A stretch of 7,250 bases of DNA from Acidimicrobiaceae bacterium. Lineage in GTDB: Bacteria; Actinomycetota; Acidimicrobiia; Acidimicrobiales; RAAP-2. The notes beneath the pieces are model-generated. The model was not told the DNA's origin and searched no databases. It saw nothing but the letters and a program-made list of their open reading frames with translations. Each line of letters starts with the position of its first letter. Within the stretch, counting starts at the first letter, position 1. The stretch covers positions 1 through 7,250 of the forward strand of contig PMFY01000443.1 of the NCBI GenBank assembly GCA_003157945.1, in the 5' to 3' direction. This document shows positions 1 to 5,072 of this stretch, piece by piece. The position numbers and the translations under genes are program-made.

Positions 1-927
1 CCGGGCTGCTTCGACATCGGGGCCCGGGTGGCCGACATGGACCTGGCCGGCATCTGGGCGTCGCTCTGCTTCCCCTCGCTGGTCGCCGGGTTCTGCGGCG
101 CGGTCTTCTCCCGGGCCGACGACAAGGAGCTGGGCCTGGCCTGCACCCGCGCCTGGAACCGCTGGCATCTCGAGGTCTGGGCCGGCACCCATCCCGAGCG
201 GATCATCCCGCTGCAGCTGCCCTGGCTCGACGACGTGGACGTGGCCGCCAGCGAGGTGCGGGCCAACGCCGGGCTGGGATTCAAGGCGGTGAGCTTCCCC
301 GAGTTCCCGTCTCAGCTCGGCTTCCCCTCGATCTTCACCGGTCACTGGGATCCCTTCTTCGCGGCCTGTGAGGAGACCGACACGGTCATCTGCCTCCACA
401 CCGGGGCCTCGGCCTGGGCCCCCCTGCCTTCCGCCGACCCACCGTTCGAGCTGCTGCCCACCGTCTTTCCGGTCAACGCCCTCATCGCCGCCGGGGAGTG
501 GCTGTGGTCCGGGATGGCGACCCGGTTCCCGGACGTGAAGGTGGCCATGTCCGAAGGGGGCATCGGCTGGGTCCCCATGCTCATGGACCGGGCCGACTAC
601 GTCCTCGACCACTCGGCGTCGGGCACCGAGAGCGGGGCCTGGAAGGACGACCTGCGCCCGAGCGAGGTCCTGGGCCGCAACTTCTGGTTCTGCACCATCG
701 ATGACCCGTCGATGGTGCCCCTCCTCGACCGGATCGGCCTCGGGCACGTCATGGTGGAGTGCGACTACCCCCACGCCGACTCGACCTGGCCCGACACCCA
801 GACGGTCCTGGCCCGCAACTTCGCCGGACTGCGCCAGACGGACCTCCGCCGGGTGGCCGGCGGCAACGCGGCCGCGCTGTTCCGCCACCCGCTGCCCGAG
901 CGCGACGACTGGCGCACCCCGGGCTGA
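1..927 (+). CDS. amidohydrolase family 2 metal-dependent hydrolase (5' partial)
   Basis: The frame is open from the first base of the window and ends at TGA 925-927. A GTG at 28 is possible, but the preceding codons (PGCFDIGARVADMD) already read as protein of this family, so I treat the gene as truncated by the window edge. Features typical of the amidohydrolase-2 (PF04909-like) TIM barrel are visible. There is a VICLHTG strand-end His at 397-399, an MSEGGIGWVP segment near 550-580, and a VECDYPHADSTWP motif at 754-792 whose Asp (763-765) is the expected metal or catalytic residue. The N-terminal HxH metal site would lie upstream and cannot be seen. Such enzymes hydrolyse C-N bonds or decarboxylate/hydrate aromatic-derived acids in the cytoplasm, and no substrate can be named from this fragment. 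The C-terminal GNAAALFRHPLP is the usual family ending. Codon third positions are almost all G or C. It converges on the minus-strand DUF4331 operon. Confidence 0.85.
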   Translation, partial: PGCFDIGARVADMDLAGIWASLCFPSLVAGFCGAVFSRADDKELGLACTRAWNRWHLEVWAGTHPERIIPLQLPWLDDVDVAASEVRANAGLGFKAVSFPEFPSQLGFPSIFTGHWDPFFAACEETDTVICLHTGASAWAPLPSADPPFELLPTVFPVNALIAAGEWLWSGMATRFPDVKVAMSEGGIGWVPMLMDRADYVLDHSASGTESGAWKDDLRPSEVLGRNFWFCTIDDPSMVPLLDRIGLGHVMVECDYPHADSTWPDTQTVLARNFAGLRQTDLRRVAGGNAAALFRHPLPERDDWRTPG

Positions 928-1244
928 GCGCGGTCGGGCCTGCCGGAGGGCCGGCTGCCGACGGAACTGCCCATCATTCGGCCGTACGGGGAAGGGCTCA
1001 GCGTGCGATCGGAGGGATCGCCCGGAGAAACACGTGTTGCGGACCGAAACCAACGCCGACGCTCGGGCCCGTCGAGCAGGAGGTTCCGCCACCCGATGTT
1101 CCGGGCCCGCCACTCACCCGCCGTCAACCCGCCGGGACTCGTTGCCACCCGATCCCCGTGTCTGCGGCCATGGGCCGGCCGGTCGGCTTCGAACCGCACC
1201 ACATGCGGACGAATCGCCGATCGGGGCGCGGTCGCCGATCGTGG
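928..1244. other. gene-free gap between convergent genes
   Basis: I see no credible gene here. Frames that cross it are low-complexity Arg/Pro/Gly-rich shadows with no start signal. It contains a 6-bp stem with a GGAGG loop (GCGATC 1005-1010, GATCGC 1016-1021), which could end the amidohydrolase transcript although no T-run follows. It also has a perfect 10-bp palindrome, AACACGTGTT, at 1029-1038, and the hairpin at 1218-1241 listed separately. No tRNA or other RNA gene could be folded from it by eye. Confidence 0.6.
1218..1241 (-). terminator. possible transcript-end hairpin of the DUF4331 operon
   Basis: CGATCGG at 1218-1224 and CCGATCG at 1235-1241 are exact reverse complements separated by 10 bases. 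They begin 3 bases after the stop codon of the last minus-strand gene. This is the right place for a 3'-end hairpin, but no T-tract follows on the minus strand, so it is not a classical intrinsic terminator. The same bases also form a 10-bp direct repeat (TCGCCGATCG at 1214-1223 and 1232-1241), so the symmetry could be accidental. Confidence 0.3.
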
Positions 1245-1556
1245 TCAGGGTGAGGGGGCCGTGACGCTCGGCCACTGGATCTGGGTGATCTCCCCTCCCA
1301 CGACCGCCACCTCCAGTTCGGCCCCGTCCCCTGTGGGGCCCCCGTCGGCTGCCGGCGTCCGCAGTTCGTACTCGCCTTCGACGATCGATCCGAACACTCC
1401 GGCGAATGCGACCGCGTCCCGGAGGTCACGCCGGCGCACCGCCGTGTGGGTCCCGACCCAGGCCTGGCCCCGGCGTCGGATCTCGATCTCCACACCGAGC
1501 ATGGACTCCGATGTGAAGACGATCAGTGCGCCACACGATCCACCCACGTCGATCAT
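1245..1556 (-). CDS. small protein of unknown function, last gene of the DUF4331 operon
   Basis: This encodes 103 residues, from ATG (1556-1554) to TGA (1247-1245). The frame stays open far upstream, but only this ATG has a good ribosome site, and residues before it overlap DUF4331 in a different frame. A GTG about 17 codons upstream is a weaker alternative start. I do not recognise a named family. The protein is small and soluble, with no signal peptide or membrane segment. Alternating hydrophobic patterns (CGALIVFTS, GVEIEIRRRGQAWVGTHT, ELEVAVVGGEITQIQWP) suggest a mostly beta fold. The GGEITQIQWP ending and the central AFAGVFGSIVEGEYEL segment look conserved in style, and I have a vague memory of similar actinobacterial proteins of about 90-100 residues without an assigned role. 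It lies 56 bases after DUF4331 on the same strand and is probably co-transcribed. It could be a partner or accessory of DUF4331, which is inference from position only. Confidence 0.72.
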   Translation of the reverse strand: MIDVGGSCGALIVFTSESMLGVEIEIRRRGQAWVGTHTAVRRRDLRDAVAFAGVFGSIVEGEYELRTPAADGGPTGDGAELEVAVVGGEITQIQWPSVTAPSP

Positions 1557-1560
1557 GACG

Positions 1561-1567
1561 CTCCCCT
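1561..1567 (-). promoter_or_regulatory. ribosome binding site setting the start at 1556
   Basis: The minus strand reads AGGGGAG, then 4 bases, then ATG. This strong purine-rich site decides the start of the small gene, although the same frame is open for hundreds of codons upstream. Confidence 0.6.
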
Positions 1568-1612
1568 GCCCACTCGGTGGTGGGATGGCTTCAGTTCCGT
1601 GACGGTGCACGG

Positions 1613-3037
1613 TCAACTCGCCGCCGGCACGGCGAACCCGGAATGCGGTGTACCCAGATAGGGGAACTCGGACAGGTAGTTCTCGGTGCCCATCGCCGTG
1701 AGATCGGTGGGCCCCGAGGTCAACCCCATCGAGATGGCCCCGGCGGCCGCGTCCGGTGTGTACCCGGGGTCGACCAGCGGAAGCGTGGCACCGGCGATGG
1801 CGCGGAGTTCGATGGTGACCACGTCGTCGAACACCCTCCGGCCGTTCGGGAAGCCGGCAGGATCGCCACCGACCAGGCCGAGGTTGGACGCACCCGTGGT
1901 CGTCGGGGGAATGGCGACGTTCAGCCGCAGCATGTCCGCCTGCCGCGGCCCGGTGTAATTCTGGAATCCGGGGACGATGCCGGCGGGAATGCCCGTCAGG
2001 AGGATGGCGAGGAGGTCGGCCCGCGGTGCGCCCGACGAAACGTAGGACGCCAGGTGGGGGAACACCCCGGGGTAGAGCACGTTGAGCAGCCCTGCGAGTT
2101 CGGGGTGGGCGACGTGTGACGCGAACTCCTGGTCCGCGGCCGGCGGCAGCGAGTTCCAGTAGTCCTTCGCCGCCATCGGAATGAGGACCTCGTTGACGAG
2201 GGGGTTGCCGAGGCGCGATACCTGGGCATACGGGCCGGAGTTGTAGTTCTCCCCCGGCCAGTTGCCGAAGATCCGCGCCTTCTGCCGGCTGGCGGTCGTC
2301 CACACTCCGAGGACCGCGGTCGGGTCGGTCACCGAGGTCGCCGTCCGCCCGTCGGCCGTCAGCTGGTCGATGGGGACCTGGATGGCAATGCTGTGGACGT
2401 TGACCCCGTCGGTGGAGTTGACCCCCTTGGCCATCGTTCCGAGGCCGGTCCCGGCCAGGCCGAACGTCGTATGGTCCTGTTCGAACGGGCGGAGGATGCC
2501 GAGGTCGAAGACCGCCCCCAGGTCGACGTAGAAGCCCTCTGCCCGTTGACCGGCCAGGACTTTCGTACCCGGGGCCACCGTCGTGATCGCCTCTGACACC
2601 AGCGCCGGGAAGTCCGGTGTGGACAGCGGTCCGATGTTGCACGGCGGGCAGGGGATGCCGGTCCCGAGGACGTGGCTCCCGCGCTCGTCCACCCGGGTCA
2701 CCGAGTAGGTCTGGCGACGATTCCACGACGGGCTCGTCAGACTCGTGATCGGCCCCGTGTTGTACAGGAAGGTGTCGGGGTCGGTGATCCGGCTGGTGAA
2801 CTGGAACTGGAAGCTGATGTCCGCGTCACCGTCCCCGTCGTTGTCGATGTTGATGGCGTAGAGAACGTCGTCGCCGAACTCGTAGAAGTTCGGGCCCCCG
2901 TCCGGAGCCTGCAGGGGGACGTAGTTGGCGATGAGCGTCACCGTGTCCGGTTGATCGGGACTGACGAACGCGTAGAGGTCCGTCGAGTCGGCGACGGGGT
3001 CCTTCGAGATCTGCGGCGCTTCACGATGGGACGACAT
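1613..3037 (-). CDS. DUF4331 domain-containing protein
   Basis: This encodes 474 residues, from ATG (3037-3035) to TGA (1615-1613). A GAGG lies 7 bases before the ATG. The N-terminus MSSHREAPQISKDPVADSTD, followed by YAFVSPD and GGPNFYEFGDDVLY, is the hallmark of DUF4331 (PF14224). The length covers the whole domain. The molecular function of the family is not established. Visible features are an acidic DNDGDGDAD run at residues 65-73 that resembles a calcium-binding DxDxDG loop, and a CPPC pair (Cys130, Cys133) just before NIGPLSTP. There is a later region on Asn, Pro and Gly-rich loops around FPNGRRVFDDVVTIELRAI, where DUF4331 usually shows a conserved PNGRR stretch. Many homologues elsewhere carry a signal peptide, but this one starts directly at the conserved SSHREAP block and has none. 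The gene lies 75 bases after a small Tat-signal gene and 56 bases before an unknown small gene, so it is the middle of an operon facing away from an ECF sigma factor. Confidence 0.9.
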   Translation of the reverse strand: MSSHREAPQISKDPVADSTDLYAFVSPDQPDTVTLIANYVPLQAPDGGPNFYEFGDDVLYAINIDNDGDGDADISFQFQFTSRITDPDTFLYNTGPITSLTSPSWNRRQTYSVTRVDERGSHVLGTGIPCPPCNIGPLSTPDFPALVSEAITTVAPGTKVLAGQRAEGFYVDLGAVFDLGILRPFEQDHTTFGLAGTGLGTMAKGVNSTDGVNVHSIAIQVPIDQLTADGRTATSVTDPTAVLGVWTTASRQKARIFGNWPGENYNSGPYAQVSRLGNPLVNEVLIPMAAKDYWNSLPPAADQEFASHVAHPELAGLLNVLYPGVFPHLASYVSSGAPRADLLAILLTGIPAGIVPGFQNYTGPRQADMLRLNVAIPPTTTGASNLGLVGGDPAGFPNGRRVFDDVVTIELRAIAGATLPLVDPGYTPDAAAGAISMGLTSGPTDLTAMGTENYLSEFPYLGTPHSGFAVPAAS

Positions 3038-3112
3038 GGGATACCTCGGCTTCCTGGTTGGTCGGATGATCGATGGATGGACAGGCGGCGAGCAGTTCGG
3101 GTACGAGCGCGG

Positions 3113-3418
3113 TCATCGCAAGGCGCGGAGGATGGACGCCGCGAGCTGGGGATCGTGCACCGTGATCTCGTCGGTCCCGGTGAACAGCCCGATCTCGCCG
3201 GAAGTGAGGTCGCGGACGTGGGCGATGATGGGCCCGCCGACCGAGTCGATCGGCCCCGTGTCCTCGGCGGCGCTCTCGGCGGCCCCGACGTCGGCGGGTG
3301 CCTGGGTGTCGGCGACGCCGATGAGTGCGGGGAGCGCGGGGATGGCGGAGGCGGCTCCCGCGAGGGCCACTGCGGCAGTGCCGCGCTTGAGGAATATCCG
3401 CCGGCTGAACTCGCTCAT
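3113..3418 (-). CDS. small Tat-signal secreted protein
   Basis: This encodes 101 residues, from ATG (3418-3416) to TGA (3115-3113). An excellent AGGAGG lies 5 bases before the ATG. The N-terminus has a complete twin-arginine motif, SRRIFLK, at residues 5-11. An Ala/Leu-rich hydrophobic stretch follows (about 14-35), with possible cleavage after ASA (23-25) or GVA (34-36). This predicts export of a folded protein by the Tat system. The mature part is only about 65 residues. An acidic linker leads to a compact end, GPIIAHVRDLTSGEIGLFTG, followed by TDEITVHDPQLAASILRALR. No cofactor-binding Cys cluster is present. I recall similar short Tat proteins in actinobacteria but no named function. It is the first gene of the operon, directly upstream of the signal-less DUF4331 gene, so it may act as its export escort or as a small extracytoplasmic partner (inference). 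If the hydrophobic segment is not cleaved it could stay anchored. Confidence 0.82.
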   Translation of the reverse strand: MSEFSRRIFLKRGTAAVALAGAASAIPALPALIGVADTQAPADVGAAESAAEDTGPIDSVGGPIIAHVRDLTSGEIGLFTGTDEITVHDPQLAASILRALR

Positions 3419-3483
3419 CGTGACCTCCTGGGCAGGATCGGGCTACATGGCGATGGCGTGCCGCTCACGTGGCCGCAGAATTA

Positions 3484-3510
3484 GTTCGGGGCCGTCGAGC
3501 GAGTGGATGA
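3484..3510 (-). promoter_or_regulatory. possible ECF-type promoter of the Tat/DUF4331 operon
   Basis: On the minus strand, TCATCC (3510-3505) and CCGAAC (3489-3484) are separated by 15 bases. They lie about 66 bases before the ATG of the Tat gene. The pair loosely resembles the CCATCC / CCGAAT type that I recall for SigK-like ECF sigma factors, although the spacer is one or two bases short. An alternative ECF-like reading uses GGAAAA (3520-3515) as the -35 element with TCGACG 16 bases downstream. No good sigma-70 housekeeping pair is seen in this gap. The rest of 3419-3704 shows no gene and no convincing plus-strand promoter for the sigma gene. Confidence 0.3.
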
Positions 3511-3704
3511 AACATTTTCCGGCGGCCGTGCCGGTGCTCGACCGGTCGGGGCGGTTCGGGATCACCGACATGGCGCTCTCCGAGCGGGAGATCCCAACGG
3601 CGAGGACGCCTGGAGCCGCCGGGGTGTAGGTTGCCGATCAACCCCTGGTCGAGTGTGGGGTCGTGAGCACCGCCCGGCCCCCGCGGACTCCAGGCTGAAG
3701 GCCG

Positions 3705-4412
3705 GTGCACGGCGTGGTGGCGACGGGACAAGAGAATTCGGGCATCCCGAGAACCTCGGTGCAGGCTCCGACGGTCACTCCACCAGCTCCGCCGGCGACG
3801 GATGCCGCCCCCGGGGACGTCCCCTTCGTCAAGTGGAGCGATCTCGACCTCGTCGCCAGTCTGTTCGATGGGTGTGGGGATGCCTACGCCGAGATCTACC
3901 GCCGCCACTCCGCATCGGTGACGGCGGCAGCCCGAATGATCCTCATCAGGGACGATCGTTGTGAGGACGTCGTCGCCGAGGTGTTCGTGTCCCTCTGGTT
4001 CTTTCCCGAGAAGTTCGATCCGGCCCGCGGCACACTGCTCGCCTATCTGCGCCTCAAGGCGCGGGGGCGGAGCATCGACATGGTGCGCGCCGAGACGGCC
4101 AGGACCCGAAGGGAGACGGCGGAGCGGCCGCGGTCCCTGGACGTCGATGCCGATGACGTGCTCATGGGAGCGGAGTCGGCGCTCGCCGTGCGTGAGGCAT
4201 TGATCCGGCTCCCCGCCGCCGAACGGGAACCGATCGTCCTCGCCTTCTTCTCCGGCCTCAGCTACGGAGCCGTAGCGATCCGATTGGGACTCCCAGAAGG
4301 TACGGTCAAGAGCCGGATCCGCTCAGGTCTGAGTCGACTGCGTCAGAACGGTTCGTTGCTCTCGTTGGGCGGCAGGGGCGACGTCGACGAATTGGGACCG
4401 ATGGTCAAATGA
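3705..4412 (+). CDS. ECF-type RNA polymerase sigma factor
   Basis: This encodes 235 residues if read from the GTG at 3705. In-frame GTGs at 3714, 3717 and 3759 are alternatives. GAAGG (3697-3701) is only 3 bases from the first and 12 from the second, so the start is uncertain. Residues 20-40 are a Pro/Ala-rich stretch that may be a tail or may be untranslated. Sigma region 2 covers about 57-129, with AYAEIYRRHSASVTAAARMI, the ARGTLLAYL core and the DMVRAETARTRR stretch used for -10 recognition. Region 4 covers about 163-214, with LPAAEREPIVLAFFSGLSYG and the helix-turn-helix AIRLGLPEGTVKSRIRSGL that reads the -35 element. Regions 1 and 3 are absent, as in ECF (group 4) sigma factors. No anti-sigma gene is next to it. 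Instead its stop codon overlaps the ATG of a GAF protein (ATGA, 4409-4412), so the two are translationally coupled. It is divergent from the Tat/DUF4331 operon and is a good candidate regulator of it (inference). Confidence 0.88.
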   Translation: MHGVVATGQENSGIPRTSVQAPTVTPPAPPATDAAPGDVPFVKWSDLDLVASLFDGCGDAYAEIYRRHSASVTAAARMILIRDDRCEDVVAEVFVSLWFFPEKFDPARGTLLAYLRLKARGRSIDMVRAETARTRRETAERPRSLDVDADDVLMGAESALAVREALIRLPAAEREPIVLAFFSGLSYGAVAIRLGLPEGTVKSRIRSGLSRLRQNGSLLSLGGRGDVDELGPMVK

Positions 4413-4975
4413 CACTCGAATGGGAACGAGAAGTCCGCTCTCCGCAACGGCTTGCCGCGGTGGAGAGATCCGGTCTCGTCGGGATCGGCCCGGAGGATCC
4501 CTTCGACAGGCTGATCGAGTTGGCCGTCGAGGTGATCGGTGTGTCCAGCGGCGTCATCGCCCTCGTGGACTCCGAGTACACCACCGCCATGAGTGCGGTC
4601 GGCTTTCCCGAGGGCCTGCCCCTACTGGCTCCGATCGATCAGTCGTTCTGCCGCTTCGTCATCGGCTCCGGTCGACCGTTCATCGTGGCTGACGCCAACT
4701 CCGACCCACGGACCACTGGCGATGCGGCGATCAAGGCATTCTCGGCCGTATCGTGGGCGGGGTATCCCCTGCTCGATGGTGACGGTGTCGTCCTCGGTAC
4801 GTTCTGCGTCATGGACGCCAGCCCACACGAGTGGAGCAGGACCGACCTGCACGTGATCGCCACGCTGGCCATGGCGGCATCAACGGAGGTCGCCCTCCGA
4901 AGGTCTCAGGCCGAGCTTCACGCCTTACGCGGCGAGGTCGACCACCAGGGGCACGGGCCAGACGCCGGCCGGTGA
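4409..4975 (+). CDS. stand-alone GAF-domain sensor protein
   Basis: This encodes 188 residues, with ATG at 4409 overlapping the sigma factor stop by 4 bases and TGA at 4973-4975. The GAF domain spans about residues 31-163. It shows the DPFDRLIELAVEVIGVSSGVIALVD opening in two parts, the PIDQSFCRFVIGSGRPFIV core, the VSWAGYPLLDGDGVVLGTFC region and the final SRTDLHVIATLA helix. Cys81 (in SFCRF) and Cys133 (in GTFCVMD) sit at positions often occupied by Cys in actinobacterial GAF domains. A short charged helix at about 158-176 could dimerise. There is no membrane segment, and no kinase, phosphatase or cyclase domain follows, whereas most related GAF modules are attached to an output domain. The protein is therefore probably a cytoplasmic ligand- or redox-responsive modulator. 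Its coupling to the sigma gene suggests that the sigma factor is its target (inference). The last 12 or so residues look like an unstructured tail. Confidence 0.85.
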   Translation: MTLEWEREVRSPQRLAAVERSGLVGIGPEDPFDRLIELAVEVIGVSSGVIALVDSEYTTAMSAVGFPEGLPLLAPIDQSFCRFVIGSGRPFIVADANSDPRTTGDAAIKAFSAVSWAGYPLLDGDGVVLGTFCVMDASPHEWSRTDLHVIATLAMAASTEVALRRSQAELHALRGEVDHQGHGPDAGR

Positions 4976-5072
4976 CCTTTCGATGGTCAATGGTCCGGGC
5001 CACCCGACGTCCTGGTTCGGGACCGTGGACCACCGACAGGCTCGGAGCTCGCCAGGTGGGAGGACCACACGG

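Noticed and set aside
1184..1196. CGGCTTCGAACCG, resembling a tRNA T-arm
   Set aside because: Only three stem pairs hold on either strand, and no acceptor, D or anticodon arms can be found around it.
765..1202. 145-codon minus-strand frame covering the gap after the amidohydrolase
   Set aside because: It overlaps the amidohydrolase C-terminus antisense, is Arg/Ser/Gly-rich and resembles no family I know.
1245..2726. 493-codon minus-strand frame overlapping most of DUF4331
   Set aside because: Only its last 103 codons look like protein. The remainder is an Arg/Pro/Gly-rich frame shadow of DUF4331. The ribosome site at 1561-1567 sets the real start at 1556.
3570..3629. Short ATG-TAG frame (19 residues) upstream of the sigma gene, possible leader peptide
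   Set aside because: It has no ribosome site and no stalling motif or attenuator-like structure was visible; it is likely chance.
4976..5072. Terminator between the convergent GAF and MFS genes
   Set aside because: Only short imperfect repeats are present (GGTCC 4992-4996 with GGACC 5020-5024), with a long loop and no T-run.
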